The translations under genes were made by a program, and so were the position numbers. Positions 53,955 through 62,769 of a stretch of DNA of 64,000 nt are shown piece by piece (position 1 is the first letter of the stretch; every line of letters starts with the position of its first letter). The notes under the pieces were generated by a model. That model searched no databases. It worked only from the letters and a program-made list of their open reading frames with translations, and was not told the origin of the DNA. The DNA is from Oscillospiraceae bacterium Marseille-Q3528 (GTDB taxonomy: Bacteria > Bacillota > Clostridia > Lachnospirales > Lachnospiraceae), in NCBI GenBank assembly GCA_018223385.1, contig JAGTTR010000009.1, forward strand, positions 71,287-135,286, given 5' to 3'.

Positions 53955-56200
53955 CCGGAGAGGTTTTGATTTTTGCGGGAACGACAGAGGGAAGAGAGCT
54001 GGTAAATTATTGCCGGAAGGAAGGCATCATGGCGGAGGTGGTGGTGGCTACCGATTATGGAAAAGAGCTGATCGAGGAATCCGGCGGCATCCGGGTGTCT
54101 GCGGGGCGGCTGGACGAGGCACATATGGTGCAGAAAATGCAGGAAAATGCCTTTGATCTGGTGCTGGATGCCACACATCCTTATGCCAGAGAGGCCAGCG
54201 ACAACATCCGGCGGGCGGCGGCAGAGACGTCTGTGCCTTATTTACGGGTGTGTCGGCGGGAATCCGATGCCTCCGACGGTATCCATGTGGGCAGCGTGGA
54301 GGAAGCGGTGGAATTTCTTTCCCATACGAAGGGCAATGTGCTGGCGGTGACCGGCAGCAAGGAGCTTTCCAAATACCGGAAGCTGGCGGATTACCGCACC
54401 CGGGTGTACCCGCGGATCCTGCCTGACGCCCAGACCATCATGGATTGTATGGAGCTGGGATTTGAGCGGAAAAACCTGATCTGTATGCAGGGGCCCTTTT
54501 CTCAGGAGCTGAACGAGGCCATGCTGCACCAGACCAACGCCCAGTGGATGGTGACCAAGGAGGGCGGCCGGGAGGGCGGCTTCGACGAAAAAATGCGGGC
54601 TGCCAGACAGGCGGGGGCGCAGCTCATTGTGGTGGGACGACCTTCCCGGGAGGAAGGGTATTCCCTGCCCCAGATCTATGACTATCTGAAAAAATTTTAT
54701 CACATCGGCGGCAGCCGCCACATCGCGCTGGCGGGCATCGGTACGGGCAGTGAGCAGATGATGACCGGAGCGGTGAAGGAGGCCATCGTCCAGGCGGATG
54801 TGTGCATCGGCGCGGAGCGGATGCTGGACTGCGCCCGGGGCTATTCCTGTCAGCTGTGGGCAGGCTACCAGCCGGACAAGGTGAAGGCTTATCTGGAGGA
54901 ACACCCGGAATTTGAGCATATCTGCATTCTGTTGTCCGGAGATACGGGATTTTACAGCGGCGCGGCGAAGCTGCGGGAGGCATTGCTGCCGCTGGATGCG
55001 CACCTGACGATTTTGCCGGGCATTTCCAGCCTGTCCTATCTGGCATCCCGGCTGCATGTGGATTACGAGCAGGTGTGCCCGGTGAGCCTCCATGGAAGAA
55101 CCGGCAATCTGGTGGCCTGCGTGGACAGTCATCCGGCGGTATTTGTGCTGCTGAGCGGGCAGGACAGCGTGCACGCCATGTGCCAGGAGCTGATGGAATA
55201 CGGGCTTTCCCGGGTAAAGATCGCCGTGGGCCAGCGGCTTTCCTACCCGGATGAGCAGATCACGGTGGGGACGCCGGAGGAGCTGGTGAAGGATCATTTC
55301 AAAGATCTGTGTGCGGCACTCATTGAAAATGACGATTTTGACCGTCACCCTGCGGCTTCCATTCCGGATGAAGCATGGATCCGGGGCGAGGTACCCATGA
55401 CGAAGGAAGAGGTGCGGATCCTGTCGCTGTCCCGGCTGCGGCTGACCGAGGACAGCGTGCTCTATGATATCGGCGCGGGAACCGGCTCTGTGTCGGTGGA
55501 GGCAGCCCGCCGGGCACACCGGGGAACGGTGTATGCCATCGAGCAGAAAGCGGACGCGGTGGAGCTGATCCGCAAAAATAAGAAAAAATTCCGTACGCCC
55601 AACGTGGAGACGGTGTACGGAAAAGCTCCTGCCGCCATGGAAGCGCTGCCGGCGCCCACCCATGCCTTTATCGGTGGCAGCAGCGGCCAGCTGAAAGAGA
55701 TTCTGACGCTTTTGCTGGAAAAAAATCCGAAGATCCACATTGTGGTCAATGCGATCACGCTGGAAACCGTGGCGGAGATGACCCGGTGCTGCCGGGAACT
55801 GCCGCTGAAGGATTTTGCGGCCACACTGGTACAGACGGCCCGTTCCCGGGCTGTGGGTTCCAGCCATCTCATGACCGGCGGTAATCCCGTGTATATCATG
55901 AGCTGCCAGGGAGATGCGAAGGATGGATGGCAGGCGGAGAAACTGCCATTGCAAGAGAAAACGCCGGTGTCCTTTGCCGGAGGCGGAGTATCACTGGATC
56001 CAGAAAACGGAAATGAGATATGGTGCACAGACGGACAGGACTGGGGGCAGGAAAGTTCATATGGGACTGTAGAGACACAGAGCTGGACGCAGGAAAGCTC
56101 GTATGGCGTTGTAGAGGAACAGATTTGGGTGGATGATGTGTCTGAAAGTTCTCAGGAGCAGTCATGGAATCACGGGATGTCCGAAGGAGAGAACAGATGA
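53951..56200 (+). CDS. Triple fusion: precorrin-6A reductase (CbiJ) / C5,15-methyltransferase and decarboxylase (CbiE-CbiT)
   Basis: A 749-aa protein joining three ring-building enzymes. Residues 1-250 are CbiJ (VLIFAGTTEGRELV, VLDATHPYAREASDNIRRAA), about 255-455 are CbiE (IALAGIGTGSEQMMTGAV, LSGDTGFYSGAAKL) and about 475-655 are CbiT with the SAM loop YDIGAGTGSVSVEAARRA. A tail of about 95 residues follows, with two imperfect repeats around QESSYG and acidic, Trp-containing sequence. TTG 53951 is chosen: aggag (53938-53942) lies 8 bases upstream, against 2 for TTG 53945. It overlaps cbiG and cbiA by four bases each. Confidence 0.93.
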   Translation: MTGEVLIFAGTTEGRELVNYCRKEGIMAEVVVATDYGKELIEESGGIRVSAGRLDEAHMVQKMQENAFDLVLDATHPYAREASDNIRRAAAETSVPYLRVCRRESDASDGIHVGSVEEAVEFLSHTKGNVLAVTGSKELSKYRKLADYRTRVYPRILPDAQTIMDCMELGFERKNLICMQGPFSQELNEAMLHQTNAQWMVTKEGGREGGFDEKMRAARQAGAQLIVVGRPSREEGYSLPQIYDYLKKFYHIGGSRHIALAGIGTGSEQMMTGAVKEAIVQADVCIGAERMLDCARGYSCQLWAGYQPDKVKAYLEEHPEFEHICILLSGDTGFYSGAAKLREALLPLDAHLTILPGISSLSYLASRLHVDYEQVCPVSLHGRTGNLVACVDSHPAVFVLLSGQDSVHAMCQELMEYGLSRVKIAVGQRLSYPDEQITVGTPEELVKDHFKDLCAALIENDDFDRHPAASIPDEAWIRGEVPMTKEEVRILSLSRLRLTEDSVLYDIGAGTGSVSVEAARRAHRGTVYAIEQKADAVELIRKNKKKFRTPNVETVYGKAPAAMEALPAPTHAFIGGSSGQLKEILTLLLEKNPKIHIVVNAITLETVAEMTRCCRELPLKDFAATLVQTARSRAVGSSHLMTGGNPVYIMSCQGDAKDGWQAEKLPLQEKTPVSFAGGGVSLDPENGNEIWCTDGQDWGQESSYGTVETQSWTQESSYGVVEEQIWVDDVSESSQEQSWNHGMSEGENR

Positions 56201-57792
56201 AGGCCCCGCGGCTGATGCTGGCCGGGATTTCCAGCGGCAGCGGGAAAACGCTGGTGACCTGCGGCCTGCTGGCGGCCTGGAAAAAAGCGGGATATCGGGT
56301 GCAGGCCTTTAAATGCGGCCCGGATTACATCGACCCCATGTTTCACCGGACGGTGCTGGAGACGGACAGCTGCAATCTGGATCCTTGGTTCCTGGATCAT
56401 CAGGCATTGAGAAAATTACTGGCTTTTCGCTGCCGGGAGAAGGATGTGGCGGTGTTGGAGGGCGTCATGGGGTACTATGACGGGCTTGGCGGCACCAGCG
56501 ACCGGGCCAGCTCCTACGAGGTGGCCGTGGCCACGGACACACCGGTGGTGCTGGTGGTGCCAGGCCGGGGGATGAGTAAATCTCTCGTACCCCTCATCAA
56601 AGGCTTTGTACAATACCGGTCGGACAGCCACATCGCCGGTGTGATCTTGAACCGGATCAGCAAAGGGATGTATCCGCTGCTGAAACAGATGGTGGAGGAA
56701 GAACTGGCAGAGGCAAATGGCGGCAAGGGCATCCGGGTGTTGGGCTATGTGCCGGAGCTGACAGATTCCTTCCTGACAGGGCGGCATCTGGGGCTGGTGC
56801 TGCCGGAGGAGATCCCAGAGGTGCAGACGCAGATGGAAAAACTGGGGGCGCTTCTTGCGGAAACCCTAGATCTGCCGGGACTGCTGGCGCTGGCACAGAC
56901 GGCGCCGGAGGTGGAGGCATCAGTGGTGGAGAGGCCAATGGTGGAGATATCAGCGGCAAAGCCTCCAGCGGCAGGAACACCAGTACCAAAGGAAGATCGC
57001 GTGCGACAGAAAAGAGAAATGTCGGGCAAGGTGGAAGCGCATGTCCGTATTGGTGTGGCCCGGGATGAGGCGTTCTGTTTTCTGTACCCGGAAAATTTAC
57101 AGATTCTGGAAAGCTTTGGCGCAGAGCTGGTCTATTTTTCTCCATTGCGGGATGATACATTACCGGAAAACATCCAGGGGCTGCTGCTTTGCGGCGGCTA
57201 CCCGGAGCTGCACGGAAAAGAACTGGAAAACAACATACATATGCGTCAGTCCATCCGGGAGCGTCTTCTGGCGGGGATGCCCTGTTTGGCGGAGTGCGGT
57301 GGTTTCCTGTATCTGCTGGATGGCCTGACAGATGCAGAAGGAAAGCGCTGGAACATGGTGGGAGCGTTGGCGGGAGAAGCGGTGCCAAAGGGAAAACTGG
57401 TACGTTTCGGCTATGTGGAAGTGACTGCCCGGGAAGATACACCATTTCTGCCTGCGGGACAGGCGCTCCGGGCCCACGAGTTCCACTACTGGGACACCAA
57501 CGACAACGGAGATACGTTTGAAGCGGCGAAGGCCTCGGGAAAAGGCCACTGGCCCTGTATGCGTCAGGAACAGCAGATTCTGGCGGGATTTCCTCATTTA
57601 TACTATGGTTCCAACCCGGAGCTGGCCGGAAATTTCGTGAAAGGTTGTTTTCAGTGGCAAGAGAGATGCGCAGGGAAACAGGTCGCGGAATGCCATCGGA
57701 AGATGCTGACGGGAATTGCCGGATGCGTTGGTGCAATGGTTTTGGAAGGACAGGCAGATGAAAGTTTGGAAGGACAACAAACAGAAAGATAA
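56197..57792 (+). CDS. cbiA: Cobyrinate a,c-diamide synthase CbiA
   Basis: Glutamine-dependent amidation of the a and c side chains of cobyrinic acid. It has 531 aa, about 70 more than usual. N-terminal ATPase domain: MLAGISSGSGKTLVTCGLLAAW and KCGPDYIDPMFH; C-terminal glutaminase-like domain with PCLAECGGFLYLLDGL. A Pro/Ala/Val-rich insertion with different base composition is at about residues 243-282, and a tail follows the usual end FVKGCFQW. The ATG at 56197 with aaggaga upstream is preferred over 56164. It overlaps the fusion gene (ATGA) and, by 35 bases, cobU. Confidence 0.94.
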   Translation: MKAPRLMLAGISSGSGKTLVTCGLLAAWKKAGYRVQAFKCGPDYIDPMFHRTVLETDSCNLDPWFLDHQALRKLLAFRCREKDVAVLEGVMGYYDGLGGTSDRASSYEVAVATDTPVVLVVPGRGMSKSLVPLIKGFVQYRSDSHIAGVILNRISKGMYPLLKQMVEEELAEANGGKGIRVLGYVPELTDSFLTGRHLGLVLPEEIPEVQTQMEKLGALLAETLDLPGLLALAQTAPEVEASVVERPMVEISAAKPPAAGTPVPKEDRVRQKREMSGKVEAHVRIGVARDEAFCFLYPENLQILESFGAELVYFSPLRDDTLPENIQGLLLCGGYPELHGKELENNIHMRQSIRERLLAGMPCLAECGGFLYLLDGLTDAEGKRWNMVGALAGEAVPKGKLVRFGYVEVTAREDTPFLPAGQALRAHEFHYWDTNDNGDTFEAAKASGKGHWPCMRQEQQILAGFPHLYYGSNPELAGNFVKGCFQWQERCAGKQVAECHRKMLTGIAGCVGAMVLEGQADESLEGQQTER

Positions 57793-58375
57793 AAAAACGC
57801 TGACGGTGGTGGTTGGCGGCAGCGGCAGTGGAAAGTCCGCCTTTGCGGAGCAGATATTGTGCGGACTTCCTGCAAGGCAGCGGTTTTATGTGGCGGCCAT
57901 GGAGCCCTATGGCGAGGAAGGAGCCAGAACCATTGCCAGACATCAGGCGCTCCGGGCGGGCAAAGGCTTTGCCACCGTGGAAAAATACCGGGATGTGGGA
58001 ACGCTTTCTTTTCCAGCTGACAGCGCAGTGCTGCTGGAATGTCTTTCCAATCTGGCGGCCAACGAGCTGTTTGGCGGCCCGGTGGAGCTTACAGAAGAAA
58101 ATGCCGCCACGCTGGCAGAGAAAACGGCGGATAAGATCACGGCGGATTTGTTCCGGCTGCGGGAAAACTGCGGACATCTGGTGTTGGTGACCAATGACAT
58201 TTTTGCGGATCGGGACGGGGAGACAACCCTGGTGCAGACGTATAAACAGGTGCTGGGAACGGTGAACTGCCGGATGGCCGCGGCGGCGGATACGGTCATT
58301 GAGGTGACTGCCGGGATCGCGGATGTGTGGAAAGGCGCGGAAAGGAGAAGTGCAGACTATGAATGTGTGGAGTAG
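57758..58375 (+). CDS. cobU: Adenosylcobinamide kinase / guanylyltransferase CobU
   Basis: Phosphorylates adenosylcobinamide and adds GMP. It has 205 aa. P-loop GGSGSGKS is at residues 20-27, the likely guanylylated histidine is H62 in ARHQALRAG, and the C-terminal part has LVLVTNDIFADRDG in the place of the usual NEVGxG. That departure is notable, because the second CobU-like protein at 59737 keeps EVGSGIVP. The ATG at 57758 lies inside the end of cbiA; 57716 is also open but extends the protein without a match. Confidence 0.85.
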   Translation: MKVWKDNKQKDKKTLTVVVGGSGSGKSAFAEQILCGLPARQRFYVAAMEPYGEEGARTIARHQALRAGKGFATVEKYRDVGTLSFPADSAVLLECLSNLAANELFGGPVELTEENAATLAEKTADKITADLFRLRENCGHLVLVTNDIFADRDGETTLVQTYKQVLGTVNCRMAAAADTVIEVTAGIADVWKGAERRSADYECVE

Positions 58376-59153
58376 TTTTCTCATTGCATTTTCCATGTAT
58401 TCCCGGCTGCTGGTGCCGCGGACGGACTGGACGAAGGAACATATGCGGTACGTGATGTGCTTTTTTCCACTGGTGGGAACGGTGCTGGGGGCCCTGTTTC
58501 TGGTGCTGTGGAAGTTGTGCAGCCTGCTTGGCTTGGGAAACACCTTGACGGCAGTGCTGCTGACGCTGCTGCCGGTGGCGGTCACCGGCGGCATTCATAT
58601 GGACGGGCTCATGGACACCATGGACGCTCTGAGTTCCTGGCAGCCCATGGAGAAAAAGCTGGAGATTTTGAAAGACTCCCGGGCAGGGGCATTTGCGGTG
58701 CTGTCCTGTGGTTGTTATCTGTTGCTGTCCTTTGGCCTTTATGCGGAAATCGTGGAAAAACAGATGGGCACGATGCAAAATTTCTCCGACAGCCGAAAGT
58801 TGTTTGTGCTGGCGCTGGGCTTTACGGTGAGCCGGGCGCTGTCCGGGCTTTCGGTGCTTACCTTTCCATGTGCCAAAAACAGCGGCCTGGCGGCTTCTTT
58901 TTCCGATGCGGCGGTGAAAAAGACCGGCATATGGGCCATGGCCGGGTATCTGCTTTGTTGTGCGGCGGGGATGCTGTGGCTGGACGCTCGGTGTGCTGCC
59001 TGCATGTGGGCGGCAGCGGCAGTCTGTTTTTTCTATTATAAAAGGATGAGCCGGAAAGAATTCGGCGGCATCACCGGGGATCTGGCAGGATTTTTTCTGC
59101 AGATCTGCGAGCTTGCCATGGCGGCGGCTTGGCTGGTAGGCAGCCATCTGTAA
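58359..59153 (+). CDS. cobS: Adenosylcobinamide-GDP ribazoletransferase CobS
   Basis: Membrane enzyme joining adenosylcobinamide-GDP with alpha-ribazole (phosphate) in the last assembly step. It has 264 aa with about six membrane segments and the hallmark GGIHMDGLMDTMDAL near residue 75, followed by MEILKDSRAGAFAV-like KLEILKDSRAGAFAVLS. ATG 58359 follows aaaggag and overlaps cobU by 17 bases. Confidence 0.94.
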   Translation: MNVWSSFLIAFSMYSRLLVPRTDWTKEHMRYVMCFFPLVGTVLGALFLVLWKLCSLLGLGNTLTAVLLTLLPVAVTGGIHMDGLMDTMDALSSWQPMEKKLEILKDSRAGAFAVLSCGCYLLLSFGLYAEIVEKQMGTMQNFSDSRKLFVLALGFTVSRALSGLSVLTFPCAKNSGLAASFSDAAVKKTGIWAMAGYLLCCAAGMLWLDARCAACMWAAAAVCFFYYKRMSRKEFGGITGDLAGFFLQICELAMAAAWLVGSHL

Positions 59154-59240
59154 AAACAGGTATGTTTCTCTTGTTATCGGGAGATAGAAGCGCGGATGAT
59201 GGGGATGGAAAAATAATTGGAACAGGAGCGGGATCGAAAA

Positions 59241-59711
59241 ATGAAGCTTACAACACTATGCTATCTGATCAAAGACGGCCAATGGCTGATGTTATATCGA
59301 AATGCCGGAAAACAGGACGGCAACGAAGGAAAATGGATCGGCGTGGGCGGCCATTTTGAGGAAGGGGAAAGCCCGGAGGAATGTATGCTTCGGGAAGTCC
59401 GGGAGGAAACGGGGCTGACGCTGACCTCCCATGTTTTTCGCGGTATTGTCACCTTTGTCTCAGATTGTCAGGAAACGGAATACATGTTTCTGTACACAGC
59501 GGGCGGCTGGAAAGGGACGTTGGGCGCCTGCGACGAGGGGACACTGAGCTGGGTGCCGGAAGCTCAGGTCATGAACCGACCGCTGTGGGAAGGTGACCGG
59601 GTATTTTTGCGGTTGCTGCAGACGGACGCACCTTTCTTTTCTCTGAAACTGGTGTATCACGGGGAACAGCTGGTGGAGGGAATCTTAGACGGAAATCCAT
59701 TGGCGCTGTGA
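59241..59711 (+). CDS. NUDIX hydrolase (MutT/8-oxo-dGTP type)
   Basis: A pyrophosphohydrolase of 156 aa with a complete NUDIX box GHFEEGESPEECMLREVREETGL (residues about 37-59), which binds metal and cuts nucleoside diphosphate-X compounds. Sequence and length fit MutT-like enzymes of Firmicutes. It lies inside the cobamide operon between cobS and the second CobU-like gene; whether it cleans up nucleotides in that pathway or is a passenger is unknown. ATG 59241 is taken; caggag is 12 bases upstream. Confidence 0.9.
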   Translation: MKLTTLCYLIKDGQWLMLYRNAGKQDGNEGKWIGVGGHFEEGESPEECMLREVREETGLTLTSHVFRGIVTFVSDCQETEYMFLYTAGGWKGTLGACDEGTLSWVPEAQVMNRPLWEGDRVFLRLLQTDAPFFSLKLVYHGEQLVEGILDGNPLAL

Positions 59712-59736
59712 AAAGTAATATAAAAGGAGACAGAAA

Positions 59737-60168
59737 ATGAAATTTGTATTCGGCGGCAGTTTTCAGGGAAAGCTGGATTTTGTGGCGGAGCAGCTGGTAC
59801 AGGAAGGAAAAATTCCACAGAAAGCGCAGATTTCTGCGTTGACAGCGGAGGGAGAAATCTGCGCTTGGGAGGATTTCTTTGCAAAGCCGGTGATCCATCA
59901 TCTGGAGCAGGTAATCTGGCGGGACATGGCAGAAGAGCAGGATCCGTATGGTTTCCTGGAAGAACTGCTGGGCCGCAATCCCGACGTCTGGATCATCATG
60001 GATGAAGTGGGAAGCGGCATTGTGCCACTGGATGCCGATATCCGCCGCTGGCGGGAAATGGTGGGCCGGATCAGCTGTCTGCTTTCTCAGGAGGCCACAG
60101 ATGTTTATCGGGTGCTGTGCGGCATCCCCCGGTGTCTCAAAAAGGAGGGCGTTTATGTTTCGGATTGA
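59737..60168 (+). CDS. Short CobU-like protein
   Basis: A 143-aa protein resembling the adenosylcobinamide kinase family but shorter and with a changed P-loop (GGSFQGKL, residues 6-13). The middle of the family, with the guanylylation segment, is reduced, while the C-terminal half is well kept: WIIMDEVGSGIVPLDADIRRWRE, then VGRISCLLSQEATDVYRVLCGIP. With the full-size CobU at 57758, which has lost EVGSG, it may form a complementing pair. Its end overlaps cobC by 14 bases. Confidence 0.75.
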   Translation: MKFVFGGSFQGKLDFVAEQLVQEGKIPQKAQISALTAEGEICAWEDFFAKPVIHHLEQVIWRDMAEEQDPYGFLEELLGRNPDVWIIMDEVGSGIVPLDADIRRWREMVGRISCLLSQEATDVYRVLCGIPRCLKKEGVYVSD

Positions 60169-61006
60169 TCTGATCCGTCATGGCCGGACGAAGGGGAACG
60201 AGGAGCGCCGATACGTGGGAAGAACCGATGAGGGACTTTCCCCGGCGGGCAGGCTGGAACTCTGTAAAATACGGGAGTACCTGGATGGCGCGGAGCGTAG
60301 CGGAGACAATCTGGACAGTGAAAAGCGTGCGTGCACACGCCAGAATGCATTGCCGGATGTTGTGTTTCAAAGTCCCCTGCGCCGCTGTCAGGAGAGCGCG
60401 GATATCCTATTCCCGGGTATCCCACAGCTTATAATCCCGGAATTCCGGGAAACGGATTTTGGAGACTTTGAGTATCACACCTACGAAGAATTAAAAGACG
60501 ATACCGCGTATCGGGCATGGATCGCCAGCGGCGGGCAGACCGGCTGTCCAGGCGGTGAGAGCACAGATCAGGTGAAGACGAGGATACAGGCTGGGTGGGG
60601 CATTCTTTGTCGAAAAATGAAAAGAAAAATGACGAAGTACCATATGACTGATGATATGAAAGCAATGTGTAGAGATGTTGCGCAAAACACAGAAAGTGGT
60701 AAAGTAAAATCAGGATACGACATCGCAGATTCCGTTATGCCGGACAGAGATACCAGGATATATCGCGGAGAAGGCGGTAACGGATCGGACGGCGGAGCAT
60801 TGCATTCCTGCGTTTTGCTGGCCCACGGCGGAACGATCATGGAGCTTTTATCCCGCTACGGGGAACCGAAGAAGGACTACTACGACTGGCAGACGGCCTG
60901 CGGCCATGGCTATCGCTGCCTGTGGGATGACAGGACAAAACGGCTGCTGGTACAGGGGGTATGGCCGCCCACTGGTGAAAGAAAAGAGGAGAAACAACAC
61001 TTATGA
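60155..61006 (+). CDS. cobC: Alpha-ribazole phosphatase CobC (histidine phosphatase family)
   Basis: Removes phosphate from alpha-ribazole phosphate or adenosylcobalamin phosphate. It has 283 aa against about 200 for the family. The catalytic motif is LIRHGRTKGN with H9; the second histidine is in LLAHGGTIMELL near the end. Residues about 145-205 are an AT-rich, Lys/Met/Asp-rich insertion between the two halves of the active site. ATG 60155 has an aaaggaggg site. It overlaps the CobU-like gene upstream and cbiB downstream by four bases. Confidence 0.9.
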   Translation: MFRIDLIRHGRTKGNEERRYVGRTDEGLSPAGRLELCKIREYLDGAERSGDNLDSEKRACTRQNALPDVVFQSPLRRCQESADILFPGIPQLIIPEFRETDFGDFEYHTYEELKDDTAYRAWIASGGQTGCPGGESTDQVKTRIQAGWGILCRKMKRKMTKYHMTDDMKAMCRDVAQNTESGKVKSGYDIADSVMPDRDTRIYRGEGGNGSDGGALHSCVLLAHGGTIMELLSRYGEPKKDYYDWQTACGHGYRCLWDDRTKRLLVQGVWPPTGERKEEKQHL

Positions 61007-61998
61007 GAATCCTGTGGATTGCAGTAATTGCTGCTATTTTGGATCTGCTGCTGGGCGATCCATTGTGGATGCCCCATGTGGTACGGCTGCTGGGTACCGT
61101 GATCGGCGGACTGGATCGGTATCTTCGGTCGCTGACTGACCGCCTGCCGGAGGAAGCCGACCGTAAACAGATGGAGCGGCTGTGCGGTATTTTGCTGTGC
61201 ATTCTTGTGCTGGGCAGTACCTGGGTGGTATGGACAGTATTGCGGGCGGTGCTGTACCGGATTTCCACCTGGCTGGGCTTTGCGGCGGAGTGTTTTCTGG
61301 CGTATCAGCTGCTGGCCATGCGGTGTCTGCGAAAAGAGAGCATAAAGGTGTACCATGCGCTGGCTGCCGGGGATGTGGAGCTGGCCCGGCACAATCTTTC
61401 CATGATCGTGGGCCGGGACACGGCAGTGCTTTCCCGGGAAGGAATCATCCGGGCGGACGTGGAGACGGTTGCGGAAAATATGTCCGACGGGGTGGTGGCA
61501 CCGCTGTTTTTCCTGTTTCTGGGAGGGACGCTCCCCATGCTGCTGTACAAAGCGGTGAATACTATGGATTCCATGGTGGGTTATCGAAATGAAACATATC
61601 AGTATTTTGGTACCTGTGCGGCAAGATTGGATGATGTGCTGAATTTTATCCCTTCCCGGCTGTCCGGACTTTTGCTGGTGGCGGCATCCTGGCTTTGTCG
61701 GATGGATGGCGCCGATGCCTGGCAGATGTTCAAACGGGATCGGAAAAAACATGCCAGCCCCAATTCGGCCCAGACCGAGGCGGCCATGGCGGGAGCGCTT
61801 GGTGTCACTTTGGGTGGGGATGCCTGGTATTTTGGTGTGCTTCATCACAAAGAAACACTGGGGGAGGCAAAACGATCTCCGGAGGATGCGGATATCAAAA
61901 GAGCCAACCGGCTCATGGCGGTGGGCTGCGTGCTGGCTTTTCTGTTGTTTGCGGCGGTTCGTTTTTTGCTGACACAGAGAACGGTAAATCTACTGTAA
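61003..61998 (+). CDS. cbiB: Adenosylcobinamide-phosphate synthase CbiB
   Basis: Membrane enzyme that attaches aminopropanol (phosphate) to adenosylcobyric acid. It has 331 aa with several membrane segments and the family features DLLLGDPLWMPHVVRLLGTVIG at the N-terminus, ARHNLSMIVGRDTAVLSREGIIRADVETVAENMSDGVVAPLFF and KHASPNSAQTEAAMAGALGV. It uses the product of the CobD-type decarboxylase encoded at 47046. It overlaps cobC by four bases. Confidence 0.95.
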   Translation: MRILWIAVIAAILDLLLGDPLWMPHVVRLLGTVIGGLDRYLRSLTDRLPEEADRKQMERLCGILLCILVLGSTWVVWTVLRAVLYRISTWLGFAAECFLAYQLLAMRCLRKESIKVYHALAAGDVELARHNLSMIVGRDTAVLSREGIIRADVETVAENMSDGVVAPLFFLFLGGTLPMLLYKAVNTMDSMVGYRNETYQYFGTCAARLDDVLNFIPSRLSGLLLVAASWLCRMDGADAWQMFKRDRKKHASPNSAQTEAAMAGALGVTLGGDAWYFGVLHHKETLGEAKRSPEDADIKRANRLMAVGCVLAFLLFAAVRFLLTQRTVNLL

Positions 61999-62110
61999 AG
62001 TGAGGCGAGAAAAGAATCAGGCAACCATTTTGGTTCAAAGAAAGATTACTTTCTAAAAATGGAAGTTTGAGGAAAATATGCCAGGGGAAGATGAGAAAGG
62101 AGACTTCAAA

Positions 62111-62638
62111 ATGGAACAGGGAAAGCTACATATCTACTGCGGGGACGGCAAAGGCAAGACCACGGCGGCTGCAGGACTGGCGCTCCGCTGTGCGGGCAGC
62201 GGCCGCAAAGTGGTGTTCGTGCAGTTTTTGAAGGATGGCACTTCCTCGGAAATAAAGATTCTGCGGCAGATTCCCGGCATCGAGGTGCTGACCTGCCCGG
62301 AAAATTTCGGTTTCACCTTTCAGATGACGGAGGAGACGAGAGCGCGGGCAGCTGCCGCTTATCAGGCGCTGTTTGACCGGGCGGTGCGTCGGGCGGAAGA
62401 AGTGCAGGCGGATCTTCTGGTGCTGGACGAGAGCATCGGCGCCTATCAGGCCATGCTGCTGGATCCCAGAGCGGTACTGACGTTTCTCTGTGAAAAACCG
62501 GCGCATCTGGAGGTGGTGCTCACCGGCAGAGATCCGGGAGAAGAACTGCTGGGGCTGGCCGATTACGTGACAGAAATGCGCTGTATCCGACACCCTTACG
62601 CCCAGGGATTACCGGCCCGGGAAGGGATAGAATATTGA
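62111..62638 (+). CDS. cobO: Corrinoid adenosyltransferase (CobO/BtuR family)
   Basis: Adds the adenosyl group to cob(I)alamin or its precursors using ATP. It has 175 aa with the P-loop CGDGKGKTTAAAGLALR near residue 11, VVFVQFLKD, and the Walker-B-like LLVLDESIGAYQ. It is the CobO/BtuR type, not PduO or EutT. ATG 62111 follows aaagga; the upstream open frame from 62078 lacks a site. A 112-base spacer with no clear promoter or terminator separates it from cbiB. Confidence 0.93.
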   Translation: MEQGKLHIYCGDGKGKTTAAAGLALRCAGSGRKVVFVQFLKDGTSSEIKILRQIPGIEVLTCPENFGFTFQMTEETRARAAAAYQALFDRAVRRAEEVQADLLVLDESIGAYQAMLLDPRAVLTFLCEKPAHLEVVLTGRDPGEELLGLADYVTEMRCIRHPYAQGLPAREGIEY

Positions 62639-62769
62639 TAAGTAAGGGATAGAAAGAAATCAGACGATACAGAGACTATACGCAGACCTGCTCATGTCTG
62701 GAAACAGAGACAAAGAGAGCAGATAACAGAAGAAAAAAGAAGATGACAATATAGAGGGAAGGTGCAAGG

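Noticed and set aside
62639..62769. Promoter or RNA in the spacer before the metallo-hydrolase gene
   Set aside because: Only a weak CAGAC/GTCTG pairing and no convincing -35/-10 pair; nothing can be supported.
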